Positions 51,543-61,112 are shown, counted from the stretch's first letter. The stretch is DNA of 64,000 bases from Flavobacterium sp. CF108 (GCF_900129795.1 NZ_FQWW01000003.1:1-64000); one strand, 5' to 3'. Numbers and translations: made by a program. The notes: a model not told the origin generated them from the sequence alone.

Positions 51543-53009
51543 ATGAAACGAATTATTTTACCTCTACTTATTTTAGGTTCGGTGATTACATCTTGTAATA
51601 ACAACGATTCTAAAGACGAAACAGAAACAACAAGTGTTGTGTTAAAAGATCAATCTGTAACGCCAAGTTTATTAAAGAAACAAGCAGGTTTTGAAAATCT
51701 GAAGATTTACTCTCTTTTTAGTTCAGATGACGTTTTTCCAGATAGTCCAAATTATATTTTTGGAGGATCTGCAGATGGTTCTGGTTTATTAAAAAATACG
51801 GATGGAACTTTTACTTTTTTGGTAAATAACGAAGACAACTATGCGGTTTCAAGAATTACACTTGATAAAACATTCAAACCTACTAAAGGTGAGTATTTGT
51901 TAAATTCAAGCGGAGGAACATGGAGATTGTGCGGCGCAACTATGGCTACACAAGCAGAACATGGTTTTGGACCAGTTTATTTAACTTGTGGAGAATCTGG
52001 AGAAGAATCTCGTACACATGCGTTAGATCCATACGGGAGCGCAGGTTCGGCATCTGTATCTAAAGAATTAGCTGGTTTCGGACGTTTAAGTGCAGAGAAT
52101 GCTTTGCCATTACGTTCTTCTGCTTACAAAGGTAAAACGGTTGTTGTAATTGGCGATGACGATTCTGGAACTTACGGTGGTCAGGTTTTTATGTATGTAT
52201 CAAATACTGTGGGTGATTTAACCAATGGGTCTTTGTATATGCTAAAAAGAAACGACGATAACCAGAGAGAAAAAGATATGGAGACTGGTAAAACTTACCC
52301 AGTTTCTTTTGTGAAAATTGACGATCATAAAACACTTACAGGTGCGCAGATTAATGCGGCTGTAAATACTTTAAAAGCGGTTAAATTTGGTCGTGTAGAA
52401 GATTTAGATTACCGTAAAGGCGGCGATAATGCAGATCGTGAATTGTATTTTAACGTAACAGGACAAGATATTAATAAAACTAACGCCGATGGTTCAAGAA
52501 CTAAATACGGCAGGGTTTACAGATTAAATCTTGATCCTGCTGACCCGTTAAAAGGAAATCTTGAAGTGATTCTTGACGGTGATAACCGCAGCGGAATTGC
52601 TGGTAAATTCCAGAATCCGGATAACATTTGTGTGACTAAAAATTACGTTTATGTTGAAGAAGATGCCAACGGATACGGAGACGAAACTCATGATGCTTAT
52701 ATCTACCAATATAATATTGCGACTAAAGATTTGAAAGTTGTGGTAGAATTAGATCACCGTCGTACAGCAGCAGATGCAGCTAAATATAACGTAGCTACAA
52801 AAGACCTTGATCCAAGCAAAAAAGGAGTTTGGGAATATGGGGCATTAATTGATGTTTCTGAACAGTTAGGTATTCCAGATACTTTTATGTTAAGTATACA
52901 GCCTCACTCATGGACTGGTACAAAATATTTAAAACCTGATGGCGGAGCAAACCGTCCTGAAGAAAACCAGGCAAGTCAAATTGTAGTTATACAAGGTTTG
53001 GCAAGATAA
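51543..53009 (+). CDS. PhoX/DUF839-like lipoprotein
   Basis: A 488-residue protein with a lipobox (LLILGSVITSCNNN), so lipid-anchored outside the cytoplasm. The remainder is beta-rich with segments such as VKFGRVEDLDYRKGGDNADR, ELYFNVTGQD, KFQNPDNICVTKNYVYVEED and VWEYGALIDVSE. These resemble the beta-propeller of PhoX-type alkaline phosphatases, which use Ca and Fe. Key metal ligands could not be verified one by one. It is followed 98 bases later by a di-haem peroxidase gene, and the two may be one unit. Confidence 0.65.
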   Translation: MKRIILPLLILGSVITSCNNNDSKDETETTSVVLKDQSVTPSLLKKQAGFENLKIYSLFSSDDVFPDSPNYIFGGSADGSGLLKNTDGTFTFLVNNEDNYAVSRITLDKTFKPTKGEYLLNSSGGTWRLCGATMATQAEHGFGPVYLTCGESGEESRTHALDPYGSAGSASVSKELAGFGRLSAENALPLRSSAYKGKTVVVIGDDDSGTYGGQVFMYVSNTVGDLTNGSLYMLKRNDDNQREKDMETGKTYPVSFVKIDDHKTLTGAQINAAVNTLKAVKFGRVEDLDYRKGGDNADRELYFNVTGQDINKTNADGSRTKYGRVYRLNLDPADPLKGNLEVILDGDNRSGIAGKFQNPDNICVTKNYVYVEEDANGYGDETHDAYIYQYNIATKDLKVVVELDHRRTAADAAKYNVATKDLDPSKKGVWEYGALIDVSEQLGIPDTFMLSIQPHSWTGTKYLKPDGGANRPEENQASQIVVIQGLAR

Positions 53010-53107
53010 ATTGTTAAGTTATCGTAAAACAGTTATCCACTATTTCAATTTGAGGTAGTGGTTTCTGTTTTTTCTACCTATTCCTCTTTTAATTGTCATT
53101 ATATACT

Positions 53108-54886
53108 ATGAAAAAAATATATTGTTTGTTCTTCCTGCTTGTGTTTGCTGCTTGTCAGAAAAAAGACAAACATCAGGAAATAAATACATTGTTTCAAAAA
53201 GACATTACTTTATTAATCGAAAAAGTTAATGAACTAAAACATTCCGTAGCATCTGATACCGCAGAAGCTCAAATTCAAAAGCAATTTCTCGAAGCACATA
53301 AAAGTTATAAAAAAGTCGAATTGTTAAGTGAGTATTATTCACCGGCAGTTTCTAAATCGATTAACGGACCGGCAATACCTGAGTTTGAAGAAAATGATAG
53401 TAAAACGGTTTCTCCTGAAGGATTTCAGGTTGTTGAAGAATTAGTTTTTCCGAAATACGATAAAAACAATAAAAAAGAACTGCTTCAGGAATTAGGCGTT
53501 TTATCGGCAAATTTAATTCGGTTAGAAAAAGTTTCAAATTCAAATGAATTGACCGATGCTCATGTTTTTGATGCCATGCGATTAGAAGTTTATAGAATTA
53601 TTACTTTGGGAATTACAGGATTTGATTCGCCGGTTGTGTTAAACTCGCTTCCGGAAGCTAAGATATCTCTGGAAACAATCGAAAAATATTATCGTGTTTA
53701 TCTGGAGAATAAAGAGGTTTCAAATTCTAATCAAGTACTTGAAATTTTAGAAAAAGGAAAAAAATATCTGCAGGCGAACAACAATTTTGATGCATTTGAT
53801 CGTGCTTATTTTATCAAAGAAATTTTAAATCCGTTAAGTAAAGGACTTTATAAAACGCAGGCAGAATTAGAAATTCCGTTAATGAAAGAGCAAAGAGGCT
53901 TAAAACCAACAGCCCAAACGCTATTTGATAAAGACGCCTTTGATCCCGAAGCCTTTTCAGGTTTTCCGGATTATCAAACAACACCTGAAAAAATTGCCCT
54001 TGGTAAAAAGTTATTTAATGACCCAATTTTGTCGGGAAATAATACACGTTCCTGTGCTTCCTGCCATCATGCTGAAAAAGCTTTTACAGATGGATTAGAA
54101 AGAGCAGTTGCATTAGACGGAAAATCAATGATTCAGCGTAATACACCAACGCTTACTAATATTGCTTTTCAGCGTGTGTTTTTTACAGATTCGCGAGTAA
54201 GTTATCTAGAAGATCAGGCCGTTGCAGTAATTAAAAATGAAAATGAAATGCATGGATCTTTAGAAAAATCAGCTTTAGCGATTCAAAAGAATGCTGACTA
54301 TGTAAAAGAGTTCAAAAAAGCTTTTCCAAAAGGGGAAATAAACGAATTTGCCATCAAAAATGCTTTGGCATCTTATATTCGTTCTTTGAGCCATTATGAT
54401 TCAAAATTTGATAATTACATGCAGAATAAAACAACTTTTACTGCAGATGAAAAAGCAGGTTTTAATTTATTTGCCGGAAAAGGTAAATGCGCAACCTGTC
54501 ATTTTATTCCGTTAACAAACGGAACTGTTCCGCCAAACTTTGACAAATCTGAAAGTGAAATTTTAGGAATTCCTGATAAAACTAAAAAACTGGATGGAGA
54601 TTTAGGGAAGTTTGTAATCACGCAGGCTGCCATCCATAAAAATTCGTTTAAAACCCCAACGATACGAAATATCGAACTTACAGCCCCTTACATGCATAAT
54701 GGAGTTTATAAAACGCTGGAAGAAGTAATAGATTTTTATGATCAGGGTGGAGGACTAGGTTTAGGATTCGATGTCCCAAATCAAACACTTCCCGAAGACA
54801 AATTGAATTTATCTGATAAAGAAAAAAAGCAGTTGATAGCCTTTATGAAAACTTTGACGGATAAAAAGTTCTTAAATAAGAATTAG
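53108..54886 (+). CDS. Imelysin-like / di-haem cytochrome c peroxidase fusion lipoprotein
   Basis: A 592-residue protein when started at ATG 53108 (a TTG at 53093 is in frame). The lipobox is LLVFAACQKK. The N-terminal half (about 20-260) is helical with GFQVVEELVF, like the GLQAIEYLLF motif of imelysin/EfeO proteins. The C-terminal half (about 290-590) is a MauG/CcpA-type peroxidase with haem motifs CASCH (SCASCHHAE) and CATCH (KCATCHFIP), then TAPYMHNGVYKTLEEVIDFY. It reduces H2O2 or oxidises partner proteins in the periplasm. It shares an operon-like arrangement with the PhoX-like lipoprotein. Confidence 0.88.
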   Translation: MKKIYCLFFLLVFAACQKKDKHQEINTLFQKDITLLIEKVNELKHSVASDTAEAQIQKQFLEAHKSYKKVELLSEYYSPAVSKSINGPAIPEFEENDSKTVSPEGFQVVEELVFPKYDKNNKKELLQELGVLSANLIRLEKVSNSNELTDAHVFDAMRLEVYRIITLGITGFDSPVVLNSLPEAKISLETIEKYYRVYLENKEVSNSNQVLEILEKGKKYLQANNNFDAFDRAYFIKEILNPLSKGLYKTQAELEIPLMKEQRGLKPTAQTLFDKDAFDPEAFSGFPDYQTTPEKIALGKKLFNDPILSGNNTRSCASCHHAEKAFTDGLERAVALDGKSMIQRNTPTLTNIAFQRVFFTDSRVSYLEDQAVAVIKNENEMHGSLEKSALAIQKNADYVKEFKKAFPKGEINEFAIKNALASYIRSLSHYDSKFDNYMQNKTTFTADEKAGFNLFAGKGKCATCHFIPLTNGTVPPNFDKSESEILGIPDKTKKLDGDLGKFVITQAAIHKNSFKTPTIRNIELTAPYMHNGVYKTLEEVIDFYDQGGGLGLGFDVPNQTLPEDKLNLSDKEKKQLIAFMKTLTDKKFLNKN

Positions 54887-54913
54887 ATAATTAGATAATT
54901 GGTTCAACGCGTT

Positions 54914-54946
54914 AAACCCGACAGGTTTTTAAAACCTGTCGGGTTT
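54914..54946 (+). terminator. Terminator after the peroxidase gene, AAACCCGACAGG family
   Basis: AAACCCGACAGGTTTTT and AAAACCTGTCGGGTTT form a long perfect stem. It is the same element as 51301-51333. Confidence 0.88.
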
Positions 54947-54973
54947 GCTTTTTAAGGAACTTCTATAAAATAC

Positions 54974-55008
54974 AAAACCCGGAAGACTATGAGAACTTCC
55001 GGGTTTGT
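54974..55008 (-). terminator. Terminator of the beta-barrel gene
   Basis: AAACCCGGAAG and CTTCCGGGTTT pair around a 10-base loop. It lies about 37 bases after the stop at 55045 (minus strand), with a T-rich flank. Confidence 0.8.
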
Positions 55009-55044
55009 TACCAAAAACAAAAAAATAAAATAAACCTTTTCTTT

Positions 55045-55566
55045 TTATAGATCAAAACCATACGCTAAACGAAGCGCAATTTGATTGGTGTTGAACTTGT
55101 CATAGTCCTCATAACGGACACTAACGTCAATGTATTTGTTGGCATACCCAATTCCTGGAGCCCATAAAAATGTGGTGTCATTATACCCGTTTGTTACAGC
55201 AAAACCAGCACCTACTTCACCCAGAACATAAAATTGATCTTCCCAGAAAAAAGCTTTAAAACCGGCTTTTGCAGGAATGAACCCTAAATCTTTTATGTTA
55301 TTTCCTAAATCATCTTTTCCTAAAAATAGGTTTGTAAAACCTGTTGTTAATGTCAAAGATGTTCTTTTAGATAAGTCATATTGTAAACGAACGTCTCCAC
55401 CAAGTGAAAAATCATAATCGTCAGTATCAGTTGGGATACCTCCGTTTAAACCAATTCCTAATCTAAAACCCTGATCGTAATTTGTTGTTGCATTATCTTG
55501 AGCAAAACTGGCATTAGAATATAAAAATGCGAATGCAGCGAGGCATATAAACTGTAATTTTTTCAT
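55045..55566 (-). CDS. Small outer-membrane beta-barrel protein
   Basis: A 173-residue protein with a signal peptide (MKKLQFICLAAFAFLYSNAS) and alternating strands with aromatic girdles typical of an 8-stranded barrel (RLGIGLNGGIP, LTLTTGFTNLFLG, FYVLGEVGAGFAV, KYIDVSVRYEDYDKF, and terminal IALRLAYGFDL). The C-terminal hydrophobic residue pattern is suited to BAM insertion. Function unknown. Confidence 0.82.
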   Translation of the reverse strand: MKKLQFICLAAFAFLYSNASFAQDNATTNYDQGFRLGIGLNGGIPTDTDDYDFSLGGDVRLQYDLSKRTSLTLTTGFTNLFLGKDDLGNNIKDLGFIPAKAGFKAFFWEDQFYVLGEVGAGFAVTNGYNDTTFLWAPGIGYANKYIDVSVRYEDYDKFNTNQIALRLAYGFDL

Positions 55567-55728
55567 GGCATATATCTTTGAATTATTAATAATGTAAAAG
55601 TAGAATAGAGGTCTTTTGGACTTGTTATATAATTTTTAAAAATCGTTATATAATATTACGGTATGCTAATTTTAGCCTTAAAATTGGCTTATCTTTTTAT
55701 TAATAGGATAGAATTCGAAGCTTCTGAT

Positions 55729-55736
55729 TATCTTTG
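55729..55736 (+). promoter_or_regulatory. Putative -7 element for the MATE gene
   Basis: TATCTTTG followed by CCC fits TAnnTTTG and ends 20 bases before the GTG start at 55757. Confidence 0.5.
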
Positions 55737-55756
55737 CCCACTAAAAAAGTATTAAA

Positions 55757-57142
55757 GTGAATCTAAAGCAGTACACCAAAGAGTTTTCGTATAATTTCAG
55801 GCTGGCATATCCTATTATATTAGGTATGGTTGGCCATACCTTAATTGGTATTGTCGATAATATAATGGTAGGGAAATTAGGAAGTACAGAATTGGCGGCA
55901 GTTTCACTTGGAAACAGTATGATTTTTATTGCCATGTCCTTAGGAATTGGTTTTTCTACAGCCATTACACCTATTGTGGCCGAAGGCGATGCCGAAAAAA
56001 ACGATGGCAAAATTCGCTCTGCATTTCATCACGGTTTGTTTTTATGCGCCATTATTGGACTATTGCTTTTTACTTTAATTGTTCTGGCAAAACCATTAAT
56101 GGAATTATTAGAACAGCCTAAAGAAGTAATTGTACTGGCAAAACCATACTTAGACTGGGTTGCTTTCTCGCTTATTCCGTTAGTAATGTACCAAGGTTAC
56201 AAACAATTTGCCGACGGAAAATCGATGACAAAATATTCAATGTACGCCATGATTATGGCAAACGTACTTCACGTAGGCATAAATTATCTGTTAATTTACG
56301 GTATTTGGATTTTTCCTAAAATGGGAATTATTGGGGCGGCGCTTGGTACCGTAATTTCGAGAATATTTCTGGTTATGTTCATGCACATTATGCTGTCAAG
56401 AAGAAACGATTTAAAACATTTTTTCAAAAATTTCAGCTTCAGTGAAATTAAAAGCGCAACGCTCAAAAAAATAATAAACTTAGGATTTCCATCTGCCATG
56501 CAAATGCTTTTTGAAGTCGTTTTGTTTACCGCTTCCATCTGGCTTTGCGGTAATATTGGTAAAACCAGTCAGGCGGCCAATCAAATTGCGTTGAGTTTAT
56601 CGTCGCTTACTTTTATGTTTGCGATGGGATTAAGCGTAACGTCGATGATTAGAGTAAGCAATCAAAGAGGACTGCAGGATTATAAAAACCTTGTTGTTGT
56701 GGCCCGTTCTATATTTTTGCTTGCCATTGTTATCGAAATATTTTTTGCTTTTCTGTTTGTCGTTTTTCATGATTTTTTCCCGCATATCTTTTTAAATATG
56801 GAAAACAGCGGACAAATTTTAGACAATACCGAAGTAATCGAAATTGCTTCAAAATTATTATTGATTGCCGCCATTTTTCAAATTTCAGATGGAGTTCAGG
56901 TTGTCGTTCTAGGCGCTTTACGTGGTTTGCAGGATGTTAAAATCCCCATGTATATCACTTTTGCAGCCTATTGGGTTATTGGTTTTCCTATTTCGTATTA
57001 TTTGGGAGAATATACAGACTGGAAGGCGCAGGGCGTTTGGATAGGGCTTTTGGCAGGATTAACCACAGCGGCAATTTTCCTGTACATGCGCTTTCATTAC
57101 TTAACTAAGAAATTAATTACGGATTCAGTTTCAAATAACTAA
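55757..57142 (+). CDS. MATE family efflux transporter (DinF/NorM-like)
   Basis: A 461-residue inner-membrane protein with about 12 helices in two homologous halves. The start is GTG. Signature segments are GMVGHTLIGIVDNIMVGKLG, ELAAVSLGNSMIFIAMSLGI and GALRGLQDVKIPMY. It exports cationic drugs or metabolites using Na+ or H+; the substrate is unknown. Single gene. Confidence 0.92.
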   Translation: MNLKQYTKEFSYNFRLAYPIILGMVGHTLIGIVDNIMVGKLGSTELAAVSLGNSMIFIAMSLGIGFSTAITPIVAEGDAEKNDGKIRSAFHHGLFLCAIIGLLLFTLIVLAKPLMELLEQPKEVIVLAKPYLDWVAFSLIPLVMYQGYKQFADGKSMTKYSMYAMIMANVLHVGINYLLIYGIWIFPKMGIIGAALGTVISRIFLVMFMHIMLSRRNDLKHFFKNFSFSEIKSATLKKIINLGFPSAMQMLFEVVLFTASIWLCGNIGKTSQAANQIALSLSSLTFMFAMGLSVTSMIRVSNQRGLQDYKNLVVVARSIFLLAIVIEIFFAFLFVVFHDFFPHIFLNMENSGQILDNTEVIEIASKLLLIAAIFQISDGVQVVVLGALRGLQDVKIPMYITFAAYWVIGFPISYYLGEYTDWKAQGVWIGLLAGLTTAAIFLYMRFHYLTKKLITDSVSNN

Positions 57143-57164
57143 ATTTGAGGCTTAAAAAAATATA

Positions 57165-57252
57165 GGCCACAGATGTCACAGATTAATACAGATGAACGCT
57201 GTGTTTTTAATAAATCTGTTTAATCTGTATTAATCTGTGAAATCTGTGGGCC
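57165..57252. repeat. Inverted repeat, GGCCACAGAT...ATCTGTGGGCC
   Basis: Arms GGCCACAGATGTCACAGATT, AATACAGAT and ATCTGTATTAATCTGTGAAA, TCTGTGGGCC pair closely. It belongs loosely to the CACGCAGATT group of intergenic palindromes. Confidence 0.85.
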
Positions 57253-57293
57253 AAAAACAAACATTATAAATTAAAAAAATAAACATATATAAA

Positions 57294-57521
57294 ATGGACT
57301 TACCTAAATTTTTACTTGGCGATAATACTGATTTTCCAGATGATATTTTTATCATTCACCTTGATTATCCTAGATTTATAATCAACTTAAAAGATGATGA
57401 GGTTGAATTTATGGAAGAAGCTGAAGATCTTGATGAAGCAGAATTAAATGCCGAAATGGAAGGCCTTATCGTTAAAGCCAATGAATTTTACGACAGAGAA
57501 ATAAACCGTTACGAAGAGTAG
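57294..57521 (+). CDS. Small acidic hypothetical protein
   Basis: A 75-residue acidic protein (about 25 Asp/Glu), MDLPKFLLGDNTDFPDDIFI at the start and AEDLDEAELNAEME in the middle. No signal, no membrane helix. Codon pattern and clean start suggest a real gene. Function unknown; I recall similar small proteins as conserved in Flavobacteriaceae, but cannot check. Confidence 0.68.
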   Translation: MDLPKFLLGDNTDFPDDIFIIHLDYPRFIINLKDDEVEFMEEAEDLDEAELNAEMEGLIVKANEFYDREINRYEE

Positions 57522-57530
57522 AGCCGTGCA

Positions 57531-57764
57531 TGTAGAGACGCACAGCAGTGCGCCTTCAATGTTTCCGGGATTTTCTCACGCAGATTTTGCAGATTTAATT
57601 TTAAAATTTGCTGCACAAAATTCTGCGTATATCTGCTCAAATCTTTTAAAATCTGCGTGAAACAAAAACTTTGCTGCTCTGCTCCCGATAGCTATCGGGA
57701 TTATGAGATTAAAAAAACTTTGCAACTTCATAATCTCAATTAAAAAATTAATGTAAATCATCTA
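57531..57764. repeat. Composite of three REP-like elements
   Basis: In order: GTAGAGACGCACAGCAGTGC (57531-57556, truncated copy), a CACGCAGATT...AATCTGCGTG palindrome (57576-57662), and CCCGATAGCTATCGGG (57683-57698, perfect 16-mer palindrome) followed by an ATTATGAGATT / AATCTCAAT stem. No gene. Confidence 0.82.
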
Positions 57765-59696
57765 ATGAAAAAATTAAGTTATTTAAAACCTATTTTCAAT
57801 TTTATAGTATTAGGATTACTGATTACAACCTTAAGCCGAATATTTTTATTTTTCCTTTTTAAAGAAAGGGTAGAGCAGACGCCTGATTTCTGGTATATTT
57901 TCCCAATCGGTTTGCGAATGGACTTGATTTTACTTTGTTATTTGTCCTTTCTGCCGGCTGTTTTAATTACTTTTCTGCCAAATAAATGGTTGAAATTCAC
58001 CAATAGTTTTTTAGTAATTTACAGTTTCTTATTCCTGTTTTTGATTCTTTTTGTAGAATTAGCTTCGCCGGACTTCGTAAAACAATACGACACACGTCCA
58101 AATAAGATTTTCTTAGATTATTTAATTTACCCGAAAGAAGTGGTTGGAATGCTTTTAAAAAGTTACTTAATTTCTATCATCGTTACTTTTATAATTTTGG
58201 GGGCAGCGATTTATTTTGCCTTCAAAAAAGGGAAAAAATATTTTCATACTACAAGCACTGAATATAAATTCAAACTAATCGCTTTTCCATTAGTAGCATT
58301 TTTATTGTTTTTTGGAGCGCGTTCAAGTCTTACTTCAAAACGTCCTATCAATGCCAGTAATGCTGTTTTTTCTACAGATCAATTGACAAATACTTTAGGG
58401 TTAAATTCATTTTATACTGTTGCATTTGCCGCTTATTCTATTAAGAATGAAGGAAACACAAAAATGTACGGAAAAATGGATGAAGCCGAAGCCATTGCCC
58501 GTGTAAAAAAATACATGATCGCAGGCCCGACAGATTTTACAGATGCCGAAATTCCGTTTCTGCATGTACAGCAGCCGGATTCTGTTAAGAAAAAGCCATA
58601 TAATTTGGTGATTTTTCTACAAGAAAGTTTAGGCGCAGAATATGTTGGAATTTTAGGCGGAAAACCTTTAACGCCGGAATTTGATAAATTATCAAAAGAA
58701 GGATTATTGTTTTCCAATTTATACTGCACCGGAACCAGAAGTGTTCGCGGAATCGAAGCTGTTGTAACCGGATTTTTACCGTCACCGTCTGAAAGTGTAG
58801 TGAAACTTGGGAATTCACAGCAAGGGTTTTTCACGCTTGCCGACGCTTTAAAACAAAAAGGGTACGATACGAGTTTCATTTATGGCGGAATGGCGAATTT
58901 TGATAACATGGCTTCATTTTTCAACGGAAACGGTTTCAGCGATATTGTAGATCAGGAAGATTTTGAATCAGATGGAAATAAATACGCTTTTAAGGGAACC
59001 TGGGGGTATTCTGATGAAGATTTGGTAACCAAAGCCAATAATTATTTCAAATCAAAAGGAGACAAACCATTTTTCTCTTTAATGTTTTCGACTTCAAATC
59101 ACGAACCGTTTGAATATCCTGCTGGAAGAATAAAACAGTTTGATAAAAAAGCTGCAACGGTAAACAACGCCATGAAATATGCCGATTTCTCGATTGGTAA
59201 ATTTTTCGAAATGGCTAAAAAAGAACCGTATTTCAAAAACACCATTTTCATTGTAATTGCAGATCATAATACCAGAACTTACGGAAAAAATTTAGTGCCA
59301 ATAAATAAATTCCATATTCCAGCCTTCATTATGGGACCTGGAGTTCCAAAAGGAGCTGTTTATGACAGACTGGCAAGTCAAATAGATATTCCGCCAACGT
59401 TATTAAGTTATTTAGGACTTTCGTTTGAAACACCAATGGTAGGTAGAAACCTAAATAAATTAGATCCAAAAGTGCAAGGGAGATCCATTATGCAGTTTAA
59501 TGATATCAACGCTTTTAGAGTAGAGAATCAGGTTGTAATTATGCAGCCGAATTTGAAACCGCTTCAATTCGAAATTAAAAACGATACGACTTTAATTCCG
59601 GTAAAATTAAATGAAGAATTAGCAAAAGATGCGTTGGCGCATGTAATTACAGCAGGAAATTTATACAAGGAAAACAAATATAAATTAAGACGCTAA
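57765..59696 (+). CDS. LTA synthase-family sulfatase/phosphoglycerol transferase
   Basis: A 643-residue inner-membrane enzyme: about five helices in residues 1-195, then a periplasmic sulfatase-like domain (about 270-600). Metal and catalytic residues are in FLQESLGAEYVG and the GTRSVRGIEA Thr, plus SNHEPFEYP and VIADHNTRTYGK. These resemble LtaS/MdoB/EptA-type phosphoglycerol or phosphoethanolamine transferases; the acceptor in this Gram-negative is unknown. The last Arg codon and stop lie inside an inverted repeat arm (59691-59723). Confidence 0.9.
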   Translation: MKKLSYLKPIFNFIVLGLLITTLSRIFLFFLFKERVEQTPDFWYIFPIGLRMDLILLCYLSFLPAVLITFLPNKWLKFTNSFLVIYSFLFLFLILFVELASPDFVKQYDTRPNKIFLDYLIYPKEVVGMLLKSYLISIIVTFIILGAAIYFAFKKGKKYFHTTSTEYKFKLIAFPLVAFLLFFGARSSLTSKRPINASNAVFSTDQLTNTLGLNSFYTVAFAAYSIKNEGNTKMYGKMDEAEAIARVKKYMIAGPTDFTDAEIPFLHVQQPDSVKKKPYNLVIFLQESLGAEYVGILGGKPLTPEFDKLSKEGLLFSNLYCTGTRSVRGIEAVVTGFLPSPSESVVKLGNSQQGFFTLADALKQKGYDTSFIYGGMANFDNMASFFNGNGFSDIVDQEDFESDGNKYAFKGTWGYSDEDLVTKANNYFKSKGDKPFFSLMFSTSNHEPFEYPAGRIKQFDKKAATVNNAMKYADFSIGKFFEMAKKEPYFKNTIFIVIADHNTRTYGKNLVPINKFHIPAFIMGPGVPKGAVYDRLASQIDIPPTLLSYLGLSFETPMVGRNLNKLDPKVQGRSIMQFNDINAFRVENQVVIMQPNLKPLQFEIKNDTTLIPVKLNEELAKDALAHVITAGNLYKENKYKLRR

Positions 59697-59878
59697 GTTA
59701 CTAAGATGCTAAGGTTCTAAGTTGTTATTTAGAGGACTTATAAAACGTTGTCACATTGAGCGAAGTCGAAATGCTTTGCGGGTTCTCGACTTCGCTCGAA
59801 CTGACAAATCGTAAAAAAAAATATAACATGACAAGATTGAGGAAAAACTTAGAACCTTAGCATCTTAGTAACTTAGCG
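59691..59878. repeat. Nested inverted repeat whose arms carry two stop codons
   Basis: The left arm CGCTAAGTTACTAAGATGCT plus AAGGTTCTAAGTT (59691-59723) is matched over 33 bp by the right arm at 59846-59878. Inside is a second palindrome, TGTCACATTGAGCGAAGTCG / CGACTTCGCTCGAACTGACA (59752-59806). The outer arms hold the final CGC codon and TAA stop of both convergent genes (57765 plus, meaB minus). Confidence 0.93.
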
Positions 59879-60967
59879 ACTTTTATTAAAATAAAATTTT
59901 AATAAATCAGAAGCAGCAGCGAAAGGTGAAATCTCATCATTTTGCACTGCTTTTTTGTTTTGTTCTAGAAGCGTAATGATTTCGGGTTGGTTGAAGAAGT
60001 TTGATTTTAATTGTTCGTTGATGGTTTCCATCATCCAGAAATGATTTTGTTCATTTCTTTTTTCTTGGAAGAAACCAGTTTCTTTAGTCATTTCAAAGTA
60101 ATCAGAAATAGTGTTCCAAATATCCGAAATGCCCTCTTTTGTAATAGCACTGCAAGTCGTGACTTTGGGCTGCCAGTTTGATTTTTTTGGCGGAAATAAA
60201 TGCAAAGCCCTATTAAACTCCAGTTTCGCCTGATTCGCTTTTTTGATATTATCTCCGTCTGCTTTGTTGATGACGATTGCGTCTGCCATTTCTATAATGC
60301 CTCGTTTAATGCCTTGAAGTTCATCGCCCGCGCCGGAAATTTTTAATAAAAGAAAAAAGTCAACCATACTGTGAACAGCGGTTTCACTTTGTCCCACACC
60401 AACCGTTTCTATAATTATGGTATTAAAACCTGCAGCTTCGCATAAAATAATCGTTTCACGGGTTTTACGGGCAACACCGCCTAGGTTTTCTCCAGAGGCA
60501 CTTGGACGAATAAAAGCATTTTCATCTTTTACCAGTTCTTCCATTCGGGTTTTATCGCCCAGAATACTTCCGTGCGAAATTGAACTGCTGGGATCAACGG
60601 CGAGAACGGCCACTTTTTTTCCTGCCTGAGTCAAATAAGTTCCAAAAGCCTCTATAAAAGTACTTTTTCCAACACCGGGAACACCAGTGATTCCTATGCG
60701 GATTGATTTATTGGCATGAGGTAAACAGCCTTTTATAATTTCGTCTGCTTTTGGTGAGTGTTCGGGATTTGTACTTTCGATAAGGGTAATCGAGCGGCTT
60801 AACGCGGTTATATTTCCAGAAAGGATTCCAGAGATTAATTCGGCCGCAGAAGGCTGCTGCCTGCGTTTGTTTTTAATTTGATTGATAGCCGAAACATTGG
60901 TGATTTCAGGAGATGAAATTCCAACTTTTTCTTGTAAACTGCTTGATTGTTTTTTTGAACTTGACAA
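59873..60967 (-). CDS. meaB: Methylmalonyl-CoA mutase-associated GTPase MeaB (ArgK family)
   Basis: G-protein chaperone that loads and protects adenosylcobalamin in methylmalonyl-CoA mutase. Walker A is GVPGVGKST; then VDPSSSISHGSILGDKTRM, ETVGVGQSE and the NKAD guanine-specificity motif. The C-terminus KFYFNKSR ends in a repeat arm. The start is uncertain: the frame is open to 61087, but homologous sequence begins near AAELISGILSG, and the only plausible start is TTG at 60967 (LSSSKKQ), 21 bases after a TACTTTTA -7-like element. The mutase subunits are at 11255-15007, so the partners are not in one operon. Confidence 0.93.
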   Translation of the reverse strand: MSSSKKQSSSLQEKVGISSPEITNVSAINQIKNKRRQQPSAAELISGILSGNITALSRSITLIESTNPEHSPKADEIIKGCLPHANKSIRIGITGVPGVGKSTFIEAFGTYLTQAGKKVAVLAVDPSSSISHGSILGDKTRMEELVKDENAFIRPSASGENLGGVARKTRETIILCEAAGFNTIIIETVGVGQSETAVHSMVDFFLLLKISGAGDELQGIKRGIIEMADAIVINKADGDNIKKANQAKLEFNRALHLFPPKKSNWQPKVTTCSAITKEGISDIWNTISDYFEMTKETGFFQEKRNEQNHFWMMETINEQLKSNFFNQPEIITLLEQNKKAVQNDEISPFAAASDLLKFYFNKSR

Positions 60968-60970
60968 AAC

Positions 60971-60988
60971 GACACTTTTATGTGTCGT
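60971..60988 (-). other. Hairpin just upstream of meaB
   Basis: CGACACTTTTATGTGTCG is a 6-bp stem with a 6-base loop directly before the proposed TTG start. It may affect translation initiation or be an operator. Confidence 0.4.
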
Positions 60989-61112
60989 AAAAGTACAGAA
61001 AACAAAAAGAGTTTCAAAAAAAGGATTTCTTTGAAATTGTGGGTTGTTAGGTTTGCCACAACCCGAGAGATAGCGAACAGGCAGCAATTACACGAATTTA
61101 CACGAATTTTTA

